Source: an uncultured Bacteroidales bacterium (GTDB lineage: Bacteria > Bacteroidota > Bacteroidia > Bacteroidales > Bacteroidaceae). From it: a stretch of 64,000 nucleotides of DNA. Each line of letters starts with the position of its first letter. The first letter of the stretch is position 1. The DNA lies in assembly GCA_902774335.1 (NCBI GenBank), contig CACYHW010000005.1:30895-94894 (forward strand), given 5' to 3'. Positions 27,199 through 36,328 of the stretch are shown one piece after another. Both the position numbers and the translations under genes were made by a program. The notes under the pieces were generated by a model. It saw nothing but the letters and a program-made list of their open reading frames with translations, did not search any database and was not told the origin of the DNA.

Positions 27199-28092
27199 TC
27201 AGATGTATTTCTTGTGACGCATGGAGAGGCTCAACGGGCTGCCGCTCAGGAGCACGGGAAGGATATACCACCTCTTGACCTTGGGAAGCAGCTTGATAAT
27301 GATGACCAGTCTGTACAGGAACGAATGGAACGCATTATGGTATTTCCTGAAGGCGTACACATCCGATATGAATCCCTCACGGCGCGTAAGGCTGCGGGCG
27401 TTCTCGGTGCTCTTGCCCTGATGATGGACAAACGAGTAATTGGGATTAACCGTGCAGTGGTATCCCAGCTTGAGCAGACGCATTGAGAGGTCGTACTCCT
27501 CGGAATAGAGGAATATGTTCATGTCAAAGCCTCCGCACTGCCAGAACAGCGGGGCCGGCATAAGCAGGAAACATCCGTTTATGTGGTGTGCGGTAAATGG
27601 GGCGTCGTGCAGACGGCGACGGGAAGGGTATCTGGCAGGAAACAGCCTCTCGAGTATCTTGCGGTTCACAATCTCGGGCAGGAGTCCAAGGTCATGGTTG
27701 AAGGAGCTTACCAGCTGTCCCTGTGAATTGTACTGCTGAGGCGTGATGCAGCCCACATCGGAGTGGTCACGCAGATAGGCCACAAGCGGGGTTACGCAGT
27801 CCGATGTAAGTTCCACATCGCTGTTCAGGAAACATAGATAATCCCCGTTGGCCACATTGGCTCCAAGCATGTTGCCGCCTCCAAACCCAAGGTTCTGGCG
27901 CGATACCACAACCTGAAACTCATCCTGGTGTGCCAGCACGGCATCCCTGTCGGCAGGGTCCGATCCGTTATCGACGACAATTATCTCAAACGTTGTGTCA
28001 ACCACATTCCTGCGGATACTCTCAACACATTTAAGCACCAGCTGAGCCGTGTTGAAGTTCAAGATGACGAATGACACTGACGGTTTGAGCAT
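27199..28092 (-). CDS. Glycosyltransferase family 2 (rhamnosyltransferase-like)
   Basis: Inverting GT-A transferase. The N terminus SVSFVILNFNTAQLVLKCV and the following VVDNGSDPADRDA are standard; the metal-binding motif is CFLNSDVELTSD near residue 90, and HHINGCFLLMP lies near residue 170. I place the start at ATG 28092: the frame opens upstream only to a TTG at 28164, and a terminator-like hairpin for secG (28115-28143) occupies that extension. Operon partner is the acyltransferase 3 nt downstream. It is probably part of the same polysaccharide pathway as the convergent GT4/LicD operon. Confidence 0.87.
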   Translation of the reverse strand: MLKPSVSFVILNFNTAQLVLKCVESIRRNVVDTTFEIIVVDNGSDPADRDAVLAHQDEFQVVVSRQNLGFGGGNMLGANVANGDYLCFLNSDVELTSDCVTPLVAYLRDHSDVGCITPQQYNSQGQLVSSFNHDLGLLPEIVNRKILERLFPARYPSRRRLHDAPFTAHHINGCFLLMPAPLFWQCGGFDMNIFLYSEEYDLSMRLLKLGYHCTVNPNYSFVHHQGKSTENARSLTRREGFISDVYAFRKYHNAFHSFLYRLVIIIKLLPKVKRWYILPVLLSGSPLSLSMRHKKYI

Positions 28093-28114
28093 TGCCTTGT
28101 AGGGTATATTGATT

Positions 28115-28143
28115 AAAAAAGGAGACAGCTGTCTGCCTCCTCT
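28115..28143 (-). terminator. Probable terminator after secG
   Basis: On the minus strand, AGGAGGCAGAC and GTCTCCTTTTTT form a hairpin with one bulged C, two G-U pairs and a 4-nt loop, ending in six T. It sits 22 nt after the secG stop and before the GT2 start. Confidence 0.55.
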
Positions 28144-28164
28144 TATCTTGATGTTAAGACTCAA

Positions 28165-28509
28165 TTACTCCTCGGGGAGGTCCTGAATCTCAATGGGTGA
28201 ATCGAATGTGGTTGTAGACGATTCGGGGTTGACCATCTGGCTCTCGATTGCCTCACCTTCCATGACAGAACCCGGGTTGACAACCTTGGGTTTAGCCACA
28301 TAAGCGGTAACGATGCTGAGAACTGAGATAGCGATGATCAGAGTCCAAGTGGTCTTCTCCAGGATATCAGTTGTCTTGCGGACACCCATGATCTGGTTTG
28401 ATGAAGCAAAACCTGCTGCAAGGCCACCACCTTTTGAGTTCTGGATTGTGACTACAAAGCACAGGAAAAGTGCCAGGATCACGATAATAATGAGCAAAAC
28501 CTTAAACAT
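28165..28509 (-). CDS. secG: Protein translocase subunit SecG
   Basis: Small inner-membrane subunit of the SecYEG channel. It has two hydrophobic helices: LLIIIVILALFLCFVVTIQ at the N terminus and TWTLIIAISVLSIVTAYVA near residue 65. The conserved loop NSKGGGLAAGF is followed by RKTTDILEKTTW. The tail after residue 75 is acidic and Ser/Thr-rich as in other Bacteroidetes SecG. The length is 114 aa. It follows the TPR-like gene by 3 nt, at the end of the sigma-54 activator/lptE operon. Confidence 0.93.
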   Translation of the reverse strand: MFKVLLIIIVILALFLCFVVTIQNSKGGGLAAGFASSNQIMGVRKTTDILEKTTWTLIIAISVLSIVTAYVAKPKVVNPGSVMEGEAIESQMVNPESSTTTFDSPIEIQDLPEE

Positions 28510-28512
28510 TTT

Positions 28513-28992
28513 CTATTCTGATTTTTGATTTATCCTAACTAATTTCTCCAAATACCGGATTTGGTCCGCAAAGTAAATGCTTTTATTCGGAAAATTCAAA
28601 TAAAGGGACCGAATAATTTCCAATGCTTTGCCATATCTGCGCTGTTTGAGGTAGATGCGCGCCAGTGTCTCGGTAAAATACGAATCTTCAAGCTGTTCGG
28701 ACTCCATTTCATCGGCCTCACCGTCTATAGTATCCTGCCCATCATCCTCTGAAGGAGCAAAATCCGGACGGCTGTATTCCACCGACAGGAACGCATCCAG
28801 CAGCTGCTCCGTCTTGGAACGGATGGCCTTGTCGGCCGAGCTTTCGGCTGTTGCCGACGGAGTCTCCAGATAGGCCGATACGTAATCCATGGGTACTGCT
28901 CCCAGCTCGGCAACGCTGTCAGCACTCTCTCCCCTGCCCTCAAGGAACGAGTCCAGCAGGGACATTACACGTTCATCCTTGGACTGTCCCAT
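28513..28992 (-). CDS. Uncharacterised TPR-like protein between lptE and secG
   Basis: Protein of about 159 aa with no signal peptide or membrane segment. The N-terminal half is acidic and low in complexity, with two similar segments (MSLLDSFLEGRG and EQLLDAFLSVEY). The C-terminal 55 residues (FTETLARIYLKQRRYGKALE, then IIRSLYLNFPNKS) look like one and a half tetratricopeptide repeats. ATG 28992 overlaps the lptE stop by one base (TGATG); a GTG at 28998 is possible. Its place with lptE and secG suggests an envelope-biogenesis adaptor, but that rests only on neighbours. Confidence 0.8.
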   Translation of the reverse strand: MGQSKDERVMSLLDSFLEGRGESADSVAELGAVPMDYVSAYLETPSATAESSADKAIRSKTEQLLDAFLSVEYSRPDFAPSEDDGQDTIDGEADEMESEQLEDSYFTETLARIYLKQRRYGKALEIIRSLYLNFPNKSIYFADQIRYLEKLVRINQKSE

Positions 28993-29510
28993 CACCACTT
29001 GGCTACCGTTGCATTGAACACCTGGTCCACAATGTCATCGATCATCTGTTGGACAAGCTCATCCTGGACAGATGCCAACTGCTGTGACGAGTCATACTCA
29101 CGTGTTGCACTGAACGGTTTCTCGAAATCGTCCTCGTGCTTTTTGTTGTTGGTGAACTTTACCTTGACCGTCATCTTGAGCTGAACCATCGACGAGTAAC
29201 CATCGGCCGATATGGACTTGTTGGTCTGATCGTACGATGTGATCTCACCCGACAGCACCAGATCGCCGTCACGCTTGACCTGACGAAGCTTGGTCTGGCG
29301 GTTGTAGATGTCGCTCAGCGAGTTGTTGAACATGGGAGCCATAGGGGCCCACTGATATGCGGCACGGTTGGAAAAGGTCTCCACGGTTATGGTCTTGACC
29401 GTATTGTAGTCAATTGAGGCACCGTTGAGCTTATACGAAACGGTGCAGCCTGGCATGAACAGCACACAGGCCATTGCAAAAAGGACTGATTTGATTATTC
29501 CGTGTTTCAT
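28992..29510 (-). CDS. lptE: LptE-like LPS-assembly lipoprotein
   Basis: Predicted outer-membrane lipoprotein that plugs LptD in lipopolysaccharide export. The signal peptide ends VLFMPGC, giving a lipidated Cys near residue 22. The mature start is TVSYKLNGASIDYNTVKTI, the usual opening of Bacteroidetes LptE, followed by alternating beta strands and a C-terminal helix (DELVQQMIDDIVDQVF). It is 172 aa. Its start overlaps the stop of the sigma-54 activator gene by 4 nt and it is coupled to the TPR-like gene downstream. Confidence 0.88.
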   Translation of the reverse strand: MKHGIIKSVLFAMACVLFMPGCTVSYKLNGASIDYNTVKTITVETFSNRAAYQWAPMAPMFNNSLSDIYNRQTKLRQVKRDGDLVLSGEITSYDQTNKSISADGYSSMVQLKMTVKVKFTNNKKHEDDFEKPFSATREYDSSQQLASVQDELVQQMIDDIVDQVFNATVAKW

Positions 29511-30724
29511 TCCAGGTTGTATTCCTTGATTTTACGGTACAGCGTGCGCTCCGATATGTTGAGATCGGCTGCAGCACCGCGACGTTTGCCGCCATGCTTG
29601 GCAAGGGCACGCTTGATCATATCTTTCTCCACCTCATCCAGAGACAGGGTCTCCTCTACGTAGACCTCGGTATCCTGGATGTCATCGTCATCCTGTGCGC
29701 CCTTACGGGAACCCGACGGCACACTCTGTACGGTAGTGGTACCCTCATCGGGAGTAAATATGGAAACCGGCTGCTGAACGGGCTGCTGGTTCTGCGACAG
29801 GCTGTTGACCTGAGCCTTGAGATCGGTGATGTCACGACGCATGTCAAAGAGCACCTTGTAGAGTATCTCGCGCTCGTTCTCGAACGAGTTCTCCTGGCGC
29901 TGTGCACCCGCAAGCATAGGCAGCATCGAGGTGCGGCGGTCAGGCAGGTAACCCTGAAGCAGATCGGCTGTGATAACCCTCTGCTGAGCCATAATGGATA
30001 TCTGCTCGGTGATATTCTTGAGCTGGCGAACATTGCCCGGCCAGTGGTAGGTCATGAGCATCTGCTTGGCATCCTCGGACAGCGTTACGGCCGGCATATG
30101 GTACTTCTCGGCACAGTCGGCGGCGAACTTGCGGAACAGCAGCAGCACATCGGCCCCGCGTTCACGCAGCGAAGGAACCTTGATGGGTATGGTGCTCAAG
30201 CGGTAGAACAGGTCCTCGCGGAAACGGCCCTGCTCTATTGCATGCAGCAGGTCCACGTTTGTTGCGGCCACAATACGCACGTTGGTCTTCTCGACCGTGC
30301 TGGAACCCACGCGGATGAACTCGCCCGACTCAAGCACGCGGAGCAGGCGGGCCTGGGTTGCCATAGGCAGCTCGGCCACCTCGTCCAGGAATATTGTTCC
30401 GCCGTCGGCATCGGCAAAATAACCCTTACGGTCACTGATGGCGTTGGTAAATGCGCCCTTTACGTGACCAAAGAGCTCGGAGTCGATGGTACCCTCGGGG
30501 ATGGCTCCGCAGTTCACGGCCAGATATTTCTTGGTCTTACGAAGACTGTTCTCGTGAATTATCTTGGGGAAAACATCCTTTCCGGATCCGCTCTCACCGG
30601 TTATAAGCACCGTCAGATCAGTAGGTGCAACCTGCATAGCCACGTCCATGGCGCGGTTCAGTTCCGGCGAGTTTCCGATAATCCGGAACCTCTGTTTCAT
30701 TCTCTGTATCTCTTCTACGTTCAT
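29507..30724 (-). CDS. Sigma-54-dependent transcriptional activator, no receiver domain
   Basis: AAA+ enhancer-binding protein that opens RpoN promoters. The N terminus is only about 40 residues with no response-regulator domain. Walker A is GESGSGKD and Walker B is GGTIFLDEVAELP. The sigma-54 contact loop reads GAFTNA where most family members have GAFTGA. A Gln-rich linker precedes a C-terminal Fis-type helix-turn-helix (GAAADLNISERTLYRKI). ATG 30724 is chosen because a -7 box occupies the only upstream extension. The gene is first in an operon with lptE, the TPR-like gene and secG; what it senses is unknown. Confidence 0.9.
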   Translation of the reverse strand: MNVEEIQRMKQRFRIIGNSPELNRAMDVAMQVAPTDLTVLITGESGSGKDVFPKIIHENSLRKTKKYLAVNCGAIPEGTIDSELFGHVKGAFTNAISDRKGYFADADGGTIFLDEVAELPMATQARLLRVLESGEFIRVGSSTVEKTNVRIVAATNVDLLHAIEQGRFREDLFYRLSTIPIKVPSLRERGADVLLLFRKFAADCAEKYHMPAVTLSEDAKQMLMTYHWPGNVRQLKNITEQISIMAQQRVITADLLQGYLPDRRTSMLPMLAGAQRQENSFENEREILYKVLFDMRRDITDLKAQVNSLSQNQQPVQQPVSIFTPDEGTTTVQSVPSGSRKGAQDDDDIQDTEVYVEETLSLDEVEKDMIKRALAKHGGKRRGAAADLNISERTLYRKIKEYNLE

Positions 30725-30745
30725 ATGATTCTTTAGAAAGACTGA

Positions 30746-30753
30746 CAAAAATA
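30746..30753 (-). promoter_or_regulatory. -7 box for the sigma-54 activator operon
   Basis: Minus-strand TATTTTTG, an exact TAnnTTTG match, 21 nt before ATG 30724. Confidence 0.6.
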
Positions 30754-30850
30754 CATATTTTACCCCTTATACGGAATTTTTGGCAGATTATTTGTTTTAA
30801 TTAAGGAAAACTAATTATCCTACAGTATTTCAAGGGTTACCTATTATTAC

Positions 30851-30858
30851 TACTTTTG
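30851..30858 (+). promoter_or_regulatory. -7 box for relA, 6 nt before the start codon
   Basis: TACTTTTG is an exact TAnnTTTG match and ends 6 nt before ATG 30865, so the relA mRNA should have almost no leader. No other Met is available for about 70 codons. Confidence 0.65.
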
Positions 30859-30864
30859 CGAAGT

Positions 30865-33036
30865 ATGGATATCAGGTTATACAGGGAGTTGGTGACGGCG
30901 GCCAGACCGCTGTTTGAGGCTGAGGATTGGAGCAGGCTTAAGGGACTGCTCCGCGAGGGTATCGCCAAGGGGGCTTACGGGACTGACCAGCACGGAGTTC
31001 CGGGACTGGAGAGGTGTATCAGGACCGGTATTGTGATTGTTCAGAAGACCGGACTCAAGAAGGCATCCCTGCTTACTGCCCTGTTTGACCCCATGATACA
31101 ACAGGGGCTCATTGCTCCGGAGCAGTTCAAGAAGGAGTTCGGCGAGGATGCGGCTCAGCTTATCCAGGGCATGTGCCGCGTCAAGGAGCTCTACTCCAAG
31201 CATGATTCCATAGCCGATGAGAATTTCCGTAAGCTGCTGGTATCGTTTGCCGAGGATGTCCGCGTAATAATCTGCCTGATAGCCGACCGTTATGTACTGA
31301 TGCAGATGCTGGCCAATACAACCGACACCGAGTACCGTCTGCATGTAACCGAGGAGTGCAGGCTGCTCTATATCCCCATGGCCCACCGTCTGGGTCTGTA
31401 CGTCATCAAGAGCGAGATGGAGGATATGGTGGTCAAGTATGAGCACCGTGATGTCTACGACGACATCGCACGCCAGCTAAACGAGACCAAGCGTGCCCGC
31501 GAAGCCTATATAAAGTCATTCATTGAACCCGTCAAGGCCAGACTCGAAGAGGCCGGACTCAAGTTCACGATAAAGGGCCGCACCAAGTCCATATCCAGCA
31601 TATGGAACAAGATGAAGGCCCAGAACACCACCCTGAACCATATCTACGACCTGTTTGCCATCCGAATCATACTGGATTCGCCGGCCGATAAGGAAAAGGC
31701 CCAGTGCTGGCAGGTATATAGTATAGTGACCGATATGTACCAGCCCAATCCCAAGCGTTTGAGGGACTGGCTGAGCGTGCCCAAGAGCAACGGTTACGAG
31801 TCACTGCACATAACCGTGAACGGACCCGAGAACCGATGGGTGGAGATACAGATACGCACCCGCCGCATGGATGATATTGCCGAGCGCGGTCTGGCAGCTC
31901 ACTGGTCATATAAGGGAATAAAGAGCGAGGGTGCCGCCGACAGCGTGATGGCCGGCATACGTGAGATACTGGAGCACAACACCAGCCCCGATGAACTGCG
32001 CAAGGACTTTGCGCTGGATATGTATCAGGAGGAGATATTCGTATTCACCCCCAACGGTGAGGTACGTCAGCTGCCTAAGGGAGCCACGGTGCTTGACTTT
32101 GCCTTCTCCATCCACAGCCGTCTGGGTCTGACCTGCGTGGGAGCACGTGTGGGAGGCCGCAACGTGCGCATCAGCCACAAACTCCAGAGCGGCGATACCG
32201 TCGAGGTGCTGACATCGACAACCCAGACACCCAAGCAGGACTGGCTGAACATAGCCGTGACCTCCAGAGCCCGCATGCGCATACGCCAGGGCATTAACGA
32301 AATTCGCAACCGCGAGGCGCAGGCCGGAAAGGAACTGCTTCAGCGCCGCTTCAAGAACCGCAAGATAGAGATATCGGAAAGCGATATGTCCCGTCTGATT
32401 GTCCGCATGGGATTCAAGGGACAGACCCCGTTCTTCCACGCTCTGATGGAGAATGAGATTACGGTGGATGACGTACTCAAGGTATACGAGGAGATGCACG
32501 CCCAGGCCGAAGCCGAGGTTCACAGCGCACAGGACTTTGATATTGAGAAGACCTTTACCGATACCGAGAGGAAAGCCACCCAGGACAGCGATGTGCTGGT
32601 TATCGATAACGGACTGACCGGACTGGAGTTCAAGATGGCCGGCTGCTGCAACCCCATCTACGGCGATGACGTGACCGGATTTGTAAGCATAAACGGCGGA
32701 ATCAGGATCCACCGCAGCACATGCCCCAATCTGCAGCGCATGAAGGAGCGTTACCCCTACCGCATAGTCAGGGCACGCTGGTCGGGCAAGAGCGGCAGCC
32801 AGTACAGCATAACCATGAACGTGGTGGGACAGGACGACATCGGCATTATATCAAACATATCGTCCATCATAAACAAGGAGCCCGATACCCTGCTCCGCTC
32901 CATCAGCATCGACTCCAACGGCGGACTTTTCCAGGGGCGCCTCACAGTGCTGGTGAGCGACCTGTCATCGCTTGACAGGCTGGCCAAGAAACTGCGTCAG
33001 ATCAAGGGTGTTCGGGAAGTTGAAAGGATCAATTGA
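30865..33036 (+). CDS. relA: RelA/SpoT-family (p)ppGpp synthetase, hydrolase domain degenerate
   Basis: Stringent-response enzyme (723 aa). Order: HD-like region (about 1-180), synthetase (about 220-350; SISSIWNKMKAQ, DLFAIRII, SNGYESLHITV, VEIQIRTRRMDDIAE, GLAAHWSYKG), TGS (VFTPNGEVRQLPKGATVLDF), and a C-terminal ACT domain. The HD motif is lost: the usual LLHDVxED reads ALFDPMIQQ and KLADRLHNMRT reads LIADRYVLMQM, so hydrolysis is unlikely. The synthetase loop reads RLRDW, closer to the RxKD of bifunctional enzymes than to the ExDD of E. coli RelA. Not in an obvious operon with upstream genes; the S9 peptidase gene follows after 10 nt. Confidence 0.92.
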   Translation: MDIRLYRELVTAARPLFEAEDWSRLKGLLREGIAKGAYGTDQHGVPGLERCIRTGIVIVQKTGLKKASLLTALFDPMIQQGLIAPEQFKKEFGEDAAQLIQGMCRVKELYSKHDSIADENFRKLLVSFAEDVRVIICLIADRYVLMQMLANTTDTEYRLHVTEECRLLYIPMAHRLGLYVIKSEMEDMVVKYEHRDVYDDIARQLNETKRAREAYIKSFIEPVKARLEEAGLKFTIKGRTKSISSIWNKMKAQNTTLNHIYDLFAIRIILDSPADKEKAQCWQVYSIVTDMYQPNPKRLRDWLSVPKSNGYESLHITVNGPENRWVEIQIRTRRMDDIAERGLAAHWSYKGIKSEGAADSVMAGIREILEHNTSPDELRKDFALDMYQEEIFVFTPNGEVRQLPKGATVLDFAFSIHSRLGLTCVGARVGGRNVRISHKLQSGDTVEVLTSTTQTPKQDWLNIAVTSRARMRIRQGINEIRNREAQAGKELLQRRFKNRKIEISESDMSRLIVRMGFKGQTPFFHALMENEITVDDVLKVYEEMHAQAEAEVHSAQDFDIEKTFTDTERKATQDSDVLVIDNGLTGLEFKMAGCCNPIYGDDVTGFVSINGGIRIHRSTCPNLQRMKERYPYRIVRARWSGKSGSQYSITMNVVGQDDIGIISNISSIINKEPDTLLRSISIDSNGGLFQGRLTVLVSDLSSLDRLAKKLRQIKGVREVERIN

Positions 33037-33046
33037 CAACCGGAAT

Positions 33047-34999
33047 ATGAAGAGGGCGTTAATAATTATGGCATTATTGACAGCAGGCATTAGCAATGCC
33101 GGCGCTCAGGAAACACGCATCCTGACTATGGAGGAGGCGGTTCTGGGTACCGGAATCACCGTTCATAATCCCAACTACGCGTGGGATGACCAGGGCTCAA
33201 CCTACAGGTATACCAAGGATGACAATACCATCCACATCAACGCCGGCAACGGCCGTGAAACAAAGCTGCCGGACACCGATAAGAAAGATCATTTCAAGGC
33301 CTTCAGCCGTGACGGAGAGGTGTGGTATACAGACGCCGACAGTGTAGAGCATCAGGTGACCGGTTTCGGCCGGAAGGGCATAGTATGCGGAGAGACCGTG
33401 AGCCGTAACGAGTTCGGCATAAACGGAGGCATATTCGTATCGCCCGACCGCCGCAAGATTGCATTCTACAAAAAGGATGAGAGCCGCGTGACGCTCTTCC
33501 CGCTTCTGGACATCACCACCCGCACCGGCACTCTCAAAGAGATACGCTACCCCATGAACGGGATGGAATCCGAAATCATCGCTCTGGGAGTATACGATAT
33601 CGACAAGGGCACGACCGTCTGGATGGATGTGACCGATTTTGACCAGAAACGTTACCTGACCAACATCACATGGGGTCCGGCAAGCGACCGAATCTACATT
33701 CAAGTGCTGGACCGCTCCCAGAAGAACATGCATCTTAACGCGTACGATGCCGCCGACGGCAAGTTCCTGGGCACGTTATTCACAGAACATGATGACCGCT
33801 ATGTGGAGCCGCAGTATCCTCTCACATTCCTGCCCGATGACCCCGAGCACTTTATCTATCAGACCAACGTGCGCGACGGTTACTGGAACCTCTATCTGGG
33901 CAGCGTCAAAGGCGGCGAACCCAAGCGCATAGTAAAGACCGATGCCGACCTTGAGCTGGTGGGCATAAAGGGCAGATACGTATACTATTACTCTTTTGAG
34001 GTATCGGCCGCCCAGCAGCATCTGTTCCGCGCCGACATCAAGACCGGCAAGAGCCAGCGTCTGACCGTGGAGCCGGGTTGGCACACCTGCAGCATAAGCC
34101 CTGACGGCAAATATTTCCTGGATACTTGGTCCAATCTGAACACCCCGCTCGTGGTAACTCTTGCCCAGACTGACGGCAGGAAGCCCAAGGAGCTGTACCG
34201 TGCCGATGACCCCACCGCCAGCCTCAACTTCTGCCACATCGAACCGGGTACGATAAAGAGTGCCGACGGTAAGTACGACAACCACTATCGTCTGATCAAA
34301 CCCATCGGCTTTGACCCTTCAAAGAAATATCCCGTTATCCTGTATGTATACGGCGGCCCGCATTCACAGATGGTAAACGAATCGTTCCATGCCAAGCTGC
34401 GCACCTGGGAGATGTATATGGCACAGCACGGATACGTGGTATTCGTAATGGATAACCGCGGCACCCAGCACCATGGGGCCGACTACGAGAAGGCCATACA
34501 CAAGCAGTGCGGCCAGGCCGAGATGGAGGATCAGATGGAAGGCATGCGCTGGCTCATGTCACATGACTGGGTTGACCGCGATCGCATAGGCGTTCACGGA
34601 TGGAGCTACGGCGGATTCATGACCATATCACTCATGGTCAACTACCCGGAGGTGTTCAAGGTGGGCGTGGCCGGAGGTCCCGTCATTGACTGGAAATGGT
34701 ATGAGGTCATGTACGGTGAGCGTTACATGGAGACAGAGGAAACCAATCCTGAGGGATTTGAAAAGACCAGTCTGATTCCCCGTGCAAAAGACCTCAAGGG
34801 CAAACTGCTTATCTGCCAGGGTGCCATTGACAACACCGTGGTATGGGAGCACAGCCTTAGTTTTGTTGAGGCATGCATCAAAGCGGGTGTCCAGTTGGAC
34901 TATTTCCCCTATCCCACTCATGAACACAATGTCAGGGGCACGGACCGCGTTCACCTGATGCAGAAGGTTACCGATTATTTTGAAGATTACCTTAAATAA
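33047..34999 (+). CDS. Dipeptidyl-peptidase IV-like S9 serine peptidase, exported
   Basis: Prolyl-oligopeptidase family enzyme that probably cleaves Xaa-Pro dipeptides in the periplasm. The signal peptide is KRALIIMALLTAGISNAGAQ; ATG 33047 starts it and the upstream extension overlaps relA and is rejected. An eight-bladed propeller (about 50-400) precedes the alpha/beta-hydrolase domain. The catalytic triad is visible: Ser in GVHGWSYGGFM, Asp in CQGAIDNTV and His in PTHEHNV. The 650-aa length suits DPP IV of Bacteroidales. The esterase gene follows after 6 nt. Confidence 0.92.
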   Translation: MKRALIIMALLTAGISNAGAQETRILTMEEAVLGTGITVHNPNYAWDDQGSTYRYTKDDNTIHINAGNGRETKLPDTDKKDHFKAFSRDGEVWYTDADSVEHQVTGFGRKGIVCGETVSRNEFGINGGIFVSPDRRKIAFYKKDESRVTLFPLLDITTRTGTLKEIRYPMNGMESEIIALGVYDIDKGTTVWMDVTDFDQKRYLTNITWGPASDRIYIQVLDRSQKNMHLNAYDAADGKFLGTLFTEHDDRYVEPQYPLTFLPDDPEHFIYQTNVRDGYWNLYLGSVKGGEPKRIVKTDADLELVGIKGRYVYYYSFEVSAAQQHLFRADIKTGKSQRLTVEPGWHTCSISPDGKYFLDTWSNLNTPLVVTLAQTDGRKPKELYRADDPTASLNFCHIEPGTIKSADGKYDNHYRLIKPIGFDPSKKYPVILYVYGGPHSQMVNESFHAKLRTWEMYMAQHGYVVFVMDNRGTQHHGADYEKAIHKQCGQAEMEDQMEGMRWLMSHDWVDRDRIGVHGWSYGGFMTISLMVNYPEVFKVGVAGGPVIDWKWYEVMYGERYMETEETNPEGFEKTSLIPRAKDLKGKLLICQGAIDNTVVWEHSLSFVEACIKAGVQLDYFPYPTHEHNVRGTDRVHLMQKVTDYFEDYLK

Positions 35000-36145
<1,146 letters not shown>

Positions 36146-36151
36146 GTTATT

Positions 36152-36185
36152 AAGAGGATGGCTCCCGGGTCATCCTCTTTTTTTG
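36152..36185 (+). terminator. Intrinsic terminator after the esterase gene
   Basis: AAGAGGATG pairs with CATCCTCTT around a 10-nt loop (itself containing CCCGGG) and is followed by a run of T. Confidence 0.88.
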
Positions 36186-36194
36186 TTCCCCACT

Positions 36195-36245
36195 CACCTT
36201 AGGGAGAAAAATGGCTCTACGTACGCTACAGTTCCCTAAGGTCAG
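36195..36245. repeat. 51-bp palindromic repeat, copy 1
   Basis: CACCTTAGGGA at the left end pairs with TCCCTAAGGT near the right end; the interior carries ATGGC(T/C)CTACGT. The second copy begins 32 nt downstream and differs at only a few positions. Confidence 0.8.
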
Positions 36246-36277
36246 GAGGTAGCCCGCGATATTGCGTATTTACGGTG

Positions 36278-36328
36278 CACCTTAGGGAAGAAAATGGCCC
36301 TACGTGCGCTACAGTTCCCTAAGGTCAG
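36278..36328. repeat. 51-bp palindromic repeat, copy 2, overlapping the HAD gene end
   Basis: Same orientation as copy 1. Its right half forms the last codons of the HAD gene on the minus strand (…SDLREL and the stop codon at 36309), so the repeat contributes to coding sequence. Confidence 0.8.

Noticed and set aside
29594-30736. 380-codon open frame on the plus strand opposite the sigma-54 activator
   Set aside because: It mirrors the real gene, has no recognisable domains, and the minus-strand frame carries all catalytic motifs.
31906-32712. 268-codon open frame on the minus strand inside relA
   Set aside because: No motif, no promoter, and wholly inside the relA synthetase/TGS coding region.
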